Positions 27,009-34,632 of a stretch of 64,000 nucleotides of DNA are shown piece after piece; the first letter of the stretch is position 1; each line of letters begins with the position of its first letter. Position numbers and translations under genes: made by a program. This DNA is from an uncultured Erythrobacter sp. (GTDB lineage: Bacteria; Pseudomonadota; Alphaproteobacteria; Sphingomonadales; Sphingomonadaceae), in the NCBI GenBank assembly GCA_947501215.1, contig CANMUS010000002.1:310001-374000 (forward strand). Reading direction: 5' to 3'. The notes beneath the pieces were generated by a model, which was not told the DNA's origin, ran no database searches, and was given only the letters and a program-made list of their open reading frames with translations.

Positions 27009-27491
27009 TCAGTCCCCGCCGCCCCAGGGCGCGCAGTGTGGATCATAGGCAACGGTCGTGCGCCGCATGGCGGCACGCGCCAGCCGCTCGACCTCGACCT
27101 TGCGGCGCGCCGCGGCGAGCGGGCGGAGCGGCGCGGGGCGCAGAATCTCGCCGTCGTAGCCATCGGCCACGATGATGCCGCAGCAATCCGGCTGATAGTC
27201 CAGACCTTCCAGCGGTGCGCGATCGAGCCCCGGCGGCACGCCCCAATAAAAGCGGTCGCAATGGTCGAGATAGTCGGGCCATTTGCCGTCACCCAGCAGG
27301 TCGCCGCGCTGGACCTTGATCTCGACGATGATCACCTGGCCCTTGGGATCGATGCCCATCAGGTCCGCCCGCCGCCCGTTGCGCAGCGGCATCTCGGGAA
27401 TGCACCAGATGTCGTTGCGCGCGAAAAGCCGCGCGATCCCGCGCGCCACGCTGGCGGCCGTATCTGTTTGGGCGAGAGCCGGTTCGGTCAT
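27009..27491 (-). CDS. mmcB: MmcB-family DNA repair protein
   Basis: Encodes 160 residues matching the MmcB family (SOS-linked, first described in Caulobacter): VARGIARLFARNDIWCIPEMPLRNGRRADLMGID, then IIVEIKVQRGDLLGDGKWPDYLDHCDRFYW. The D-ExK arrangement (RADLMG, VEIKV) is that of a PD-(D/E)XK nuclease fold. The ATG at 27491 was chosen over one 9 bases upstream. No clear LexA box was found by eye in the short upstream gap. Confidence 0.88.
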   Translation of the reverse strand: MTEPALAQTDTAASVARGIARLFARNDIWCIPEMPLRNGRRADLMGIDPKGQVIIVEIKVQRGDLLGDGKWPDYLDHCDRFYWGVPPGLDRAPLEGLDYQPDCCGIIVADGYDGEILRPAPLRPLAAARRKVEVERLARAAMRRTTVAYDPHCAPWGGGD

Positions 27492-27557
27492 CTCCTCCAA
27501 TTGGAACAGAGCGCGAACGCAGTCAAGCGTCGCGACCGGTAATTCAATTTGCAGAGG

Positions 27558-27956
27558 CTATTCGACCGGGACCAAGCCCAGAATGGCCGTGCGCGCCATA
27601 TGGAATTCGCGCCACAATGTGAGCGCGGCGGCAGTCGTATCTTGCCCGCCGGCCGTCAGCGACAGCAGCGCGCGCAGGCCCGGTTGCATGACGGCGGCCA
27701 GATCGTCGATTCCGCGGGCGACCATCTCGTACTGCCAACCGCCCTTTTCTGCCGCGCGAAGCGGAAGCGAAACGATGTCCTCGGTCAGTGTCTCGCGCCC
27801 CAGCTGCGCCAGCTTTCCGACCGCTGCGGCAGCTTCGTGCACCGCCTCCCAGCGGGCAGCGAGCTCCTCGACCTCGGGCACGGCGCGCGGACCCGGATCG
27901 GCCGGCGGCAGCATGGTGGCTTCACTCAGATCGAATTCGTGGGAGATCGCGCTCAT
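27558..27956 (-). CDS. Hypothetical helical protein, 132 residues
   Basis: No family recognised. The protein is acidic and helical, without a signal peptide or strong membrane helix. It is the last chromosomal gene before the tRNA-Arg island and lies head-on to nothing on that side: the 136 bases up to the tRNA should carry its promoter and that of the tRNA. Codon use resembles that of the core genes. Confidence 0.7.
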   Translation of the reverse strand: MSAISHEFDLSEATMLPPADPGPRAVPEVEELAARWEAVHEAAAAVGKLAQLGRETLTEDIVSLPLRAAEKGGWQYEMVARGIDDLAAVMQPGLRALLSLTAGGQDTTAAALTLWREFHMARTAILGLVPVE

Positions 27957-28092
27957 GTTGCAAGAATTACGCCCCGCTCCTTGCCAAATGGCTAACGCGG
28001 CGCGCCGATCCCCGGGAATGCGATTTGTACTGGCGAGCCCCTGCCCGCTTTGCTAAGCGGCCCGCTCGCCGACGGGCTTACCGGCCCCGCAA

Positions 28093-28169
<77 letters not shown>

Positions 28170-28296
28170 CTTTTTCAATGACTTAGCATCATGCCCAGTG
28201 GCGAGTATGCAACTAGTATGAAAAAGGCAGGTAGCCCTCTCTTGGTTTGACAAGACAGCCGCAGCCTAAATTCGGGCTTCCAATTTCATGCGAGAT

Positions 28297-28674
28297 TCAG
28301 TCGGAAAGCCTGAGCATCTTGCGCGTATCTTCACTCAACTCACTAGCGTTCGTGATGCAAATCTTGCGATCCGCATTGATCGCTCTGATGCCGCTGACCA
28401 GCTCGACCTTTAGATCTGCTGAGATGGCGCTAATGCCAGTTACAAACTCCACTTCAATGTTGGGAGCGTTGCTGCAGACACCTACCACTTCCCACTTTTC
28501 GTCGACAGTTATCGCGGAGATCCCGGACACAACCTCGACCTCTAAGTCGGCGCCAATCGCAGTAATTCCGCTCACCGCTTTAACCGCAAAATCGACCCTT
28601 TGCGCTGACGCCACGGTGGGCCAAGCCGTCGCTGTGGCGAGCAAGATGGTATAAACTAGGGTGCGAGTGGCCAT
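28297..28674 (-). CDS. Exported protein made of five 15-residue repeats
   Basis: Encodes 125 residues with a signal peptide ending at ASAQ (residue 25). Residues 31-104 consist of five tandem units of about 15 residues with the pattern VxxVSGIxAIxADxx; the third (61-74) is degenerate and carries a Cys. A closing strand (ICITN) follows. This five-fold arrangement resembles the small '5-fold beta-flower' proteins (DUF6150) in layout, although the repeat sequence differs. Role unknown; it is the leftmost gene of the island. Confidence 0.8.
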   Translation of the reverse strand: MATRTLVYTILLATATAWPTVASAQRVDFAVKAVSGITAIGADLEVEVVSGISAITVDEKWEVVGVCSNAPNIEVEFVTGISAISADLKVELVSGIRAINADRKICITNASELSEDTRKMLRLSD

Positions 28675-28693
28675 ATGACCCCCTCCGATAAAT

Positions 28694-29542
28694 CTAACTT
28701 ACAGTTTGCGGCTTGAAGCCCCGATAGATCCAGCGGATTGTCAGTCCAACTACGAGCATAAATAGCCCGGGAATGAGAGCGAAAAGCAATGCCTCGATAA
28801 AGACGTCGGTAGGCTCTCTCTCGCAGCTCACCGAGTAATATTGTCCAAAGCTCTCCATCCTCACGGTCGAGATTAGGCAACTGCTGGTAGAGCGCTCTTC
28901 ATGCAGGGATTGCTCAAAGAGTGCGTCCCAGAACTCCTGGCCTTGAAGCGATTGGACGTACTCGTTCGGTTCTAATGTGGTGTAAATCCGAGAGCGGTCA
29001 TCATAAGCAATGGCGAACATAGGGATGCCGAGAACAATCGATAGGACGATCCACAACCTTCTCCAACCACTCATCGGCTTACTCTTCTCTTTCCGCAGCC
29101 TCTTTGCCTCCTCGCGCCTCTGCTGCTCCTTCTGCACTCTCTCAGACTCCAGCTTCGCGCGCCTCTCTCTCGCTGCGGCTCGTTGTTCTGGGGATCGCAT
29201 AAGCCATTCAAGAAAATCAGAGAGGCCGGTAGCTAAGCCAGCCAAGATACCGGGGCCGATGAAAAGCAACCACCAGACCCGATCAAGCTTGAACAGTTTG
29301 TGCGGCGCGCCATCCAATCGTATAAATTGCCAAAACGGCTCACCGGCGAAGTCGTGACCCCAGATCATCGGCCACAAACTCTTGGCCAAAGAAACTAGGC
29401 CGAGACTTACCGACAGCATACCTGCCAGAAAAATTGCCGAAACAGCTGCCCCGCCAAACGCGCGCAGCCTCCTTGATTGTGTCTCTTCGTGCAATTCTAT
29501 CTCGCCCCCCAAAAGCGCGTATGGAATCGTAGCACCTCCCAA
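28694..29542 (-). CDS. Membrane protein with internal coiled coil
   Basis: Encodes up to 282 residues: two membrane helices (about 30-57 and 88-110), a charged coiled coil rich in Arg, Lys and Glu (118-153), a third helix (160-178), an extracytoplasmic segment with two Cys, and a fourth helix (250-275). No family recognised. The start is uncertain: the TTG at 29542 is used here, and GGGAGG lies just inside it. It is separated from the repeat protein by 19 bases, suggesting co-transcription. Confidence 0.65.
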   Translation of the reverse strand: MGGATIPYALLGGEIELHEETQSRRLRAFGGAAVSAIFLAGMLSVSLGLVSLAKSLWPMIWGHDFAGEPFWQFIRLDGAPHKLFKLDRVWWLLFIGPGILAGLATGLSDFLEWLMRSPEQRAAARERRAKLESERVQKEQQRREEAKRLRKEKSKPMSGWRRLWIVLSIVLGIPMFAIAYDDRSRIYTTLEPNEYVQSLQGQEFWDALFEQSLHEERSTSSCLISTVRMESFGQYYSVSCEREPTDVFIEALLFALIPGLFMLVVGLTIRWIYRGFKPQTVS

Positions 29543-29737
29543 GAACGCCGCAATACAATTGAATAGCGCTTCTACAAGCGCGTTTCCACGCGACTAATGT
29601 CCTGAGATATAGAAATACCGTTATCTAGGCTACTTCCAAGACTACATCCATCGTATAAAATCGATGGGACCAACCTAAAGTTGCAGATGCTCTGTGACGG
29701 CATGCCCAGTGCTTTCTCTCAAGCGATAAATCGAACA

Positions 29738-30271
29738 ATGGCGCGAATCCTCAAATTCAGGAAGAAACGGGCTGGTTTGGTTCGCCGCCATTTTCCCCAA
29801 GCCTATACCGAAACGAAGTCTCGCCGATCTCGGCAGAAGTGGCGATGGGGATACTCGCAGTCGATGATCGCGACCATGGGAGTCGCGCTTGGCGGCCTTG
29901 CTGGCCTTTATGCGTTCAGCGATACTCGTACGCTGACCACTGGGGGAGATCGCTTCTCCTGCTCGAATGTCCGAGTCATCGACGGCGATACTTTTGATTG
30001 CGGTGGGATACGCATCAGAATGCAGGGAATAGATGCCCCAGAGATGCCTGGCCATTGTCGCCCAGGTCGCAATTGCACTGCCGGCGATCCTTGGGCTAGC
30101 ACGGCTAATCTTAGGCGATTGACCACCTCTGGCCCTGTTACCTGTCGCAAGACCGATATTGATCGATACGGGCGCACGGTTGCACGATGCTACGCGGCAG
30201 ACGTTGATCTCTCCTGCGAGCAGGTCGAGGACGGGTTCGCCGTAAGGCGCTATTCCATGATCTGGTGCTAA
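29738..30271 (+). CDS. Thermonuclease family (SNase) protein, membrane anchored
   Basis: Encodes 177 residues from the ATG at 29738; a TTG at 29681 is an alternative. A basic N-terminus is followed by one membrane helix (about 44-62), then an SNase domain with VRVIDGDTFDCGG, RMQGIDAPEM and DRYGRTVARCYAADVDLS. The catalytic Arg/Glu region appears shortened, and the protein ends soon after the last core strand. Several Cys suggest disulfides, so the domain is probably outside the cytoplasm. It stands alone on the plus strand in the island. Confidence 0.8.
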   Translation: MARILKFRKKRAGLVRRHFPQAYTETKSRRSRQKWRWGYSQSMIATMGVALGGLAGLYAFSDTRTLTTGGDRFSCSNVRVIDGDTFDCGGIRIRMQGIDAPEMPGHCRPGRNCTAGDPWASTANLRRLTTSGPVTCRKTDIDRYGRTVARCYAADVDLSCEQVEDGFAVRRYSMIWC

Positions 30272-30488
30272 TCGCTGGAGCGTTTGATCTTTGGTAAGCA
30301 ATTGGGTTCTAGGCAGTATCCGTGGCTGCCGAAGCAAAGCAGACCCTCAGTCAAGCGAAGGGGGGTGAGCCTGCCGGAATGTAGGCTATTTCGGCAGCCA
30401 CACGACCTTTGGATTTGCTAATCTGAAGTGCCGATCCCGGCAGAGTTTCGTTTATAAGCAGAGAACGTCAGCGTAAGCGCTGACCTCG

Positions 30489-30746
30489 TTACGACGGCAT
30501 CGAATCTATCGAAAGCTGCTCAATTAACTTTGCCATAACTGAGGCTTCTGCTGATCGGGCGCCATGCTTCCAGGCATTCTTATTGCCCTTCGGAGCGCCC
30601 GGATTTGTCCCGCCGTGCATTCGGCAACGCTTCTTGCCATTCACCGCAGGCGATTGGCACTCCGTGCCCTTCCGTGTTTGAGCTAAACAGCGAGGCGCGC
30701 TTGCCAGCCGCTTCGGTTGCATGGGATTGTTTGTTGGTTTCGGCAT
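30489..30746 (-). CDS. HGG-motif small protein of mobile elements
   Basis: Encodes 85 residues with a Cys/His cluster, CLAQTRKGTECQSPAVNGKK followed by RCRMHGG, then NPGAPKGNKNAWKHGARS. Proteins with this zinc-ribbon-like start and the HGG...GAPKGN...KHG motif are frequent in alphaproteobacterial phages and islands. Function unknown. It lies just downstream of the Mrr-type nuclease gene on the same strand. Confidence 0.8.
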   Translation of the reverse strand: MPKPTNNPMQPKRLASAPRCLAQTRKGTECQSPAVNGKKRCRMHGGTNPGAPKGNKNAWKHGARSAEASVMAKLIEQLSIDSMPS

Positions 30747-30768
30747 TTGCGCCCCTCCCGAAGGCGTT

Positions 30769-31668
30769 CTACTTTTTGAAGACCTTATCGTACAACGCTG
30801 GCAGATCGTGATGAGAGAGCAGTATCACATCGGTGGATGCAGCGAGTTCCTGCGCGCTTGGCGTAAATCTAGAATTGGAAATTACCGCGACCTTTTCCAC
30901 GCGGTGATAAGAGCGGCCTGCGAACGCCTCTTGGACTGCCTTATTTCCGACAGGTCCGGAATAGAGCTTGCACTGCAAGCCGACGGTTCGGCCACTACGA
31001 CTTGCGATCACATCTATTCCTTGGTCGCCGGACCCTGACGTGACGCTTGCACTCCACCCGAAGCTTTTGAGGGCTGACGCCACCCAGTGCTCGAATTCAT
31101 GGCCATCTGTGGGGATAGAGGACACATCAAATCCGCTTTCGATATGGTGTTCTTGAAGCGAAGACAGTTCACAATCGATAATCGAAACAGCCTCATCTAT
31201 CGGTACAAGGTGCTCGCTGATCCCTGTGCTGTCTAGGAACTCTAAGATGGCTCCATGGCGATTGTCGCTAACAACTGCGCCGTAATCATTTCTCACTACG
31301 GCTCTATGTAAATTTTTGGAAAGCGCACCGTGGTGCTCTCGTATTGAGGCGCGCAATCTTTCTCTCTCATTGGCTCGGTTGGTAAGAACTCTTTGCGCCC
31401 TGTCTTCATCGAACTGCGCCTTCCGCTCTTTTGCCAGTCGGTCTTTCTCTTTCTTCCACTTTGCCCAAATCCAAACCCCTACTATCAGGGGGCTCCCAAA
31501 AATAAGGCCTACGGCGAGCGCAAGTACAGAGATCGCGAGACCCGAAGGCGTGGCACCGTCGAGACTCAGCGCCACTATGATCAGTAATACCACTCCGATC
31601 AGCGATAGCGCTGCCATGTAGGCTAGGACTTTGAGAACATTCCTAGCCGTCAAATTTGCTACCCACAT
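30769..31668 (-). CDS. Membrane-anchored Mrr-type restriction endonuclease
   Basis: Encodes 299 residues: two membrane helices (about 10-65), a charged coiled coil (68-110), a linker, and a C-terminal Mrr_cat domain of the PD-(D/E)XK fold. The nuclease motif is visible as FEHWVASALKSFGWSASVTS, GDQGIDVIASRSG and GLQCKLYS, giving D and QxK catalytic residues. Such membrane-tethered nucleases are found in defence contexts, but no methyltransferase is present. The ATG at 31668 has a strong GGGGGG site; an ATG at 31719 would add 17 residues. Confidence 0.85.
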   Translation of the reverse strand: MWVANLTARNVLKVLAYMAALSLIGVVLLIIVALSLDGATPSGLAISVLALAVGLIFGSPLIVGVWIWAKWKKEKDRLAKERKAQFDEDRAQRVLTNRANERERLRASIREHHGALSKNLHRAVVRNDYGAVVSDNRHGAILEFLDSTGISEHLVPIDEAVSIIDCELSSLQEHHIESGFDVSSIPTDGHEFEHWVASALKSFGWSASVTSGSGDQGIDVIASRSGRTVGLQCKLYSGPVGNKAVQEAFAGRSYHRVEKVAVISNSRFTPSAQELAASTDVILLSHHDLPALYDKVFKK

Positions 31669-31708
31669 TCTCAGCCCCCCCAAAAAACAGTTCGATCGGC
31701 ATTTCTGG

Positions 31709-32320
31709 CTAACCTGCATCCCGGCCTATCAATGAGGCCCCTTCGATGGCGGCCCCACTTGCAAAGGTCTTTCCGTCAAGAATTGCACGGCCTCCTTCGT
31801 CGTTAACATTGTAAAAATGCTCTGCAACCACGGCTTGCCCGCCTTCATTGACGTGCACGCGTCGCACAGTCTGCTCGCGCGGCTGGTGCAGTTTGGCCAA
31901 TGCTTCCAGAGTGGTTCTACAATTCGTTTGCGCGCGGAGTGCTAAACGCCCGTATCGCTCGGACGCGTCCATGTATTCGCCCATATTGAGTGCGGCTCTG
32001 CGGGCTAGCTCCGCGAACATGCTGTCGAGAGCAATAGCTTGGGAAGCAAGGATGCGGCTGGCCATCGCTAATTCGCCTTCCGCAGCTTCATTTGCAACCA
32101 GTTGCACGTGCAAAGCATAGTCGCTGATCCCCGGCGCTTCGATCTTGTCTCCGATCATGCGTCCGGTAAAACCCGCCGCCGCCGCCGCATTCTTAAATGT
32201 GGGTTCGAGCAATTTGCGAGCGACCGCTTGCGCCCCGGTTTCATCGGCCGATTGCTCGACGTGGAGTGCGTTGTCGGGCTGCATCGGGTCGGTTGCCTTT
32301 GCTCTTGGTTTCCTTGCCAC
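31709..32320 (-). CDS. Island protein of unknown function, 203 residues
   Basis: Starts with GTG at 32320 after AAAGGA. It has a low-complexity basic N-terminus, a helical middle with LAMASRILASQAIALDSMFAEL and a segment QTNCRTTLEALAKLHQPREQT followed by VHVNEGGQAVVAEHF. The last two segments recur in unannotated island and phage proteins of sphingomonads as I recall. Often found with HGG-motif proteins, one of which lies nearby. No function can be assigned. Confidence 0.65.
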   Translation of the reverse strand: MARKPRAKATDPMQPDNALHVEQSADETGAQAVARKLLEPTFKNAAAAAGFTGRMIGDKIEAPGISDYALHVQLVANEAAEGELAMASRILASQAIALDSMFAELARRAALNMGEYMDASERYGRLALRAQTNCRTTLEALAKLHQPREQTVRRVHVNEGGQAVVAEHFYNVNDEGGRAILDGKTFASGAAIEGASLIGRDAG

Positions 32321-32420
32321 AACTCAATTCCTTTCTCACGATTGACCTACTTCACGGGACGGGCAGATGGCCTTTGCAGTTCGCGCCTAAGCGGCTAAGT
32401 CTTTGGCGAAGGGGATTTTG

Positions 32421-32747
32421 ATGAGGATACGACTTACGTTAGCCGCCCTTGGCCTCGCGGTTGGGGGTTGCGTCTCGACAACCGACCCAATGCTCGAAGC
32501 GCCGACGCAAGTGGTCTATTCTGAGCGCAACCCTGATGACATCGATTACTGCCTCGCAAACGCCTATGCAGCAGTTCACCAAGTCACCCGACAAAAGCGC
32601 GAGGATGGATCGACACGTCTTGTCTTCCGCAACGCCGCGACTGGATGGGTTCGCTTTGCCGTGCGCATTTGGCCCAACGATCAAGGTAGCAGAGTAGAGT
32701 TCTGGAAAGGCCAAGACGGTATCAGTTGGGTTGAAGGCTGCCTTTAA
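32421..32747 (+). CDS. Small lipoprotein
   Basis: Encodes 108 residues with a lipoprotein signal, LTLAALGLAVGGC (lipobox VGGC near residue 17). The mature part holds a conserved-looking YCLANAYAAVHQV and two Cys besides the lipidated one. The ATG at 32421 follows GAAGGGG. No family recognised. It is one of two plus-strand genes in the element and faces the HUH gene tail to tail. Confidence 0.75.
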   Translation: MRIRLTLAALGLAVGGCVSTTDPMLEAPTQVVYSERNPDDIDYCLANAYAAVHQVTRQKREDGSTRLVFRNAATGWVRFAVRIWPNDQGSRVEFWKGQDGISWVEGCL

Positions 32748-32764
32748 AGTTCCGGATCTAAGCC

Positions 32765-33622
32765 TCATAAATCTGCATCCCCATCTGCGCGTCCGAAGGG
32801 GACAAAACTGGACGCCTCGTACCTCGCTTTTCGATTGATGTTTTGCGAGGCACTGCATCGCTTGCCGATCACAAGCCCGCCTGCCTCCAGCCGCTCCAGG
32901 CCCAGCTTTGACCCCGCCTCGCGATCTGCTCCTTTGCTCAGATAAGACAGCGCCGCCGTTACGTTCACGGCGTGCAGTTCCGGGTTTCCGTGCTCCAGTC
33001 CCAACCGTCCTCCAATGGGCTTGCTGTGGATCACGCGCGAACGATACGGCCTGCCGGTGATCTTATGCAGCCAGCGCCGTTGATGCGCCGTTAGTGTTGC
33101 CACGAGGTCCGCTGGTACGTGGCTAAGCATGTGGCAGTGCCCTCCCTTCTTTTCGCCATTCTCCATTACCCAGAGCCAAGCCGAGCGTCTGCCGTGTCGC
33201 GCCAGCAGTTTGCCTAGCAGGTCGGTAAATCGCCCCGTCGCTTTCACCATGCCCTCCAAGGGCACTCCAGCGGCCTCCCAGTGGATTGTAATCATCCGAG
33301 TAAACGGGAGGCCGATCTGGGCAGCATGGCGCTTTGCAGCCCTCAGATTGGCGATCTGGGCGGCTGTCAGTGCATGACTCTCACGGCTGGCACAGTTGCG
33401 CGCTCCGCCGCGTCCGCTGCCCTGAGGCAAATCGGCTGGCACACCTAGAGTTAGACTATCTAATGCAGGTAACGTGCCAGTTGCGCTGCAAGCCCGTTTT
33501 CTGCCGTCTTCTATCGGTGGCCGCACCCGTGAAACTTCACCGTTTCCGCGTTCCGGTGAAGTTTCAAAGGTGCCGCCATGGCTTTTAGAGAACCGCTTCT
33601 CAACCATGGCGGCGCACCTCAT
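32765..33622 (-). CDS. HUH endonuclease-like (Rep-type) protein
   Basis: Encodes 285 residues. After a poorly conserved N-terminus, the second half shows the three motifs of rolling-circle Rep proteins in order: motif 1-like FTRMITIHW (108-115), motif 2 GGHCHML with the H-x-H pair H162/H164, and motif 3 Y227-LSK-230. These suggest a single-strand DNA nicking enzyme that starts replication or transfer of the element. It overlaps the winged-helix gene by 4 bases. The assignment rests on motifs seen by eye, not on a profile search. Confidence 0.72.
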   Translation of the reverse strand: MRCAAMVEKRFSKSHGGTFETSPERGNGEVSRVRPPIEDGRKRACSATGTLPALDSLTLGVPADLPQGSGRGGARNCASRESHALTAAQIANLRAAKRHAAQIGLPFTRMITIHWEAAGVPLEGMVKATGRFTDLLGKLLARHGRRSAWLWVMENGEKKGGHCHMLSHVPADLVATLTAHQRRWLHKITGRPYRSRVIHSKPIGGRLGLEHGNPELHAVNVTAALSYLSKGADREAGSKLGLERLEAGGLVIGKRCSASQNINRKARYEASSFVPFGRADGDADL

Positions 33623-33909
33623 TTAGCTACCCAGACAATAGCGAGCTTGCCTGAGCTATTTGGCCTGCGCTGCCCGCTGTCGCGGATCAGCCCCTTCCGT
33701 TTCAATTCGCTCGTGCGCGGCTGGATCGAGTAACGGTCCTTCTTCAGCCTCTCGGCGAGTTCGTCGGCTGTAAGGCCGTACCTGCCAGCCTCACGAATAG
33801 CCTTCTCTGCCATGCGTTGTAGTGGCCCAAGCTTGGAGGCGAGAGCCTGAGCAGCCGCAATCGACGTTTCCACCCCGCGGTGGCCGGGAGCATCAGGATA
33901 GGTGCTCAT
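33619..33909 (-). CDS. Winged-helix protein of mobile elements
   Basis: Encodes 96 residues. The C-terminal 60 form a winged helix: RMAEKAIREAGRYGLTADEL, then RTSELKRKGLIRDSGQRR and the wing SSGKLAIVWV. The ATG at 33909 follows GGGAGA and overlaps the upstream gene by 4 bases. Such proteins often sit beside replication genes in alphaproteobacterial prophages and may regulate them or bind the origin; that is inference. Confidence 0.78.
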   Translation of the reverse strand: MSTYPDAPGHRGVETSIAAAQALASKLGPLQRMAEKAIREAGRYGLTADELAERLKKDRYSIQPRTSELKRKGLIRDSGQRRPNSSGKLAIVWVAK

Positions 33910-34109
33910 AACTGATCTCCCTTCGTCAATGGGGGGAGATCGGCTCGCTCCAGCAGCTTGCCCAGCCAATCGGCCTGGGCCTCGCTTAGCGGAGTGGCAT
34001 CGACCGCTAGTTGGCCGAGAAACTGCCCGGCCTTGCGCGTCAGGCGAACGTCCCCGTTAAGCAGCGCCAGCGCTGCTACTCGATGATTGGGAAAGCGACC
34101 GTCAGTCAT
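33906..34109 (-). CDS. Small helical island protein, 67 residues
   Basis: Starts MTDGRFPNHRVAALALLNGD and has three predicted helices; C-terminus LPPLTKGDQL. The ATG at 34109 follows GGAGG at 7 bases. It overlaps the gene on each side, which places it in the compact AlpA-to-HUH operon. No known family. Confidence 0.7.
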   Translation of the reverse strand: MTDGRFPNHRVAALALLNGDVRLTRKAGQFLGQLAVDATPLSEAQADWLGKLLERADLPPLTKGDQL

Positions 34110-34293
34110 TTGCCGCCTCCCCAAAGCAATGCAGTTCCACTTGGCGCGCAATCGCTGTGGGCAGACGATAGCGCGTTGCTATGAGTTGCCAGCGCCAGCC
34201 CGGAGCGGTAAGGGAATGTTGCGACCTGAGACCAATAGGATCGTGCGAGACCGGGGCGGTACCAGCGCCCCGGTTTTTTCGTGTCCGCTCCAT
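34102..34293 (-). CDS. Small island protein, 63 residues
   Basis: Starts at the ATG after GGAGGG, three bases past the AlpA-like stop, and overlaps the next gene by 8 bases. The C-terminal half, RYRLPTAIARQVELHCFGEA, is the best supported part and reads like a helical DNA-element protein. The first 25 codons lie across a strong plus-strand terminator hairpin, and a second frame (TTG at 34300) is open over the same bases, so the start is uncertain. Confidence 0.5.
   Translation of the reverse strand: MERTRKNRGAGTAPVSHDPIGLRSQHSLTAPGWRWQLIATRYRLPTAIARQVELHCFGEAAND
34251..34279 (+). terminator. Strong terminator hairpin without an obvious plus-strand gene
   Basis: Perfect 8-bp stem CCGGGGCG/CGCCCCGG (34251-34258, 34266-34273), 7-base loop, then T6 (34274-34279). 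On the plus strand this is a textbook intrinsic terminator, yet the nearest plus-strand gene ends 1.5 kb upstream. It lies inside the minus-strand operon. Confidence 0.7.
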
Positions 34294-34296
34294 CGC

Positions 34297-34479
34297 TCAA
34301 CCCTCCACCTGATAGGTGGGAAGGTTTGCGAGATAGGCCTCTAGGTCTTTCGCCAGTATCAGTGTGCGCTTGCCCGCCTTGCGGGCTGGCAGCCCGTCGC
34401 GGAATGCTTGATAAATAGCGGTGCGGGACAGTCCGGATACTTTTACGGCCTCTGGAATACTTAATGCGAACGGAGTCAT
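34297..34479 (-). CDS. AlpA-like excisionase/helix-turn-helix protein
   Basis: Encodes 60 residues: LSIPEAVKVSGLSRTAIYQAFRDG and LPARKAGKRTLILAKDLEAYL form the winged MerR-like helix-turn-helix of AlpA and excisionase proteins. It likely controls excision with the integrase or activates the downstream genes. It is first in the operon leading to the HUH gene. The 153-base gap upstream holds two hairpins (34514-34530 and around 34610-34630) on the plus strand but no gene. Confidence 0.88.
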   Translation of the reverse strand: MTPFALSIPEAVKVSGLSRTAIYQAFRDGLPARKAGKRTLILAKDLEAYLANLPTYQVEG

Positions 34480-34632
34480 AACCGCTTCTCCTGCGTCATT
34501 ACCTTGCCCGAGGTCCGTTGCCGGACCCGAACATTTCGGTTTGTAAGGGCGGTTTGGAAGGGGTATGAGGGTCGTGCGAATGACGTTCCAAGTTTTCGCA
34601 CGGAGCCTCGCCCCTTGGGTGGGGCTTCGTCT

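Noticed and set aside
30467-30484. Hairpin GTCAGCG-TAA-CGCTGAC near the thermonuclease gene end
   Set aside because: No T run on either side, so not called as a terminator.
30769-31668. Complete restriction-modification system
   Set aside because: Only a nuclease is present; no methyltransferase or specificity gene in the island.
34102-34479. Toxin-antitoxin pair (AlpA-like plus 63-residue protein)
   Set aside because: The HTH protein is of excisionase type, and the small protein shows no toxin features.
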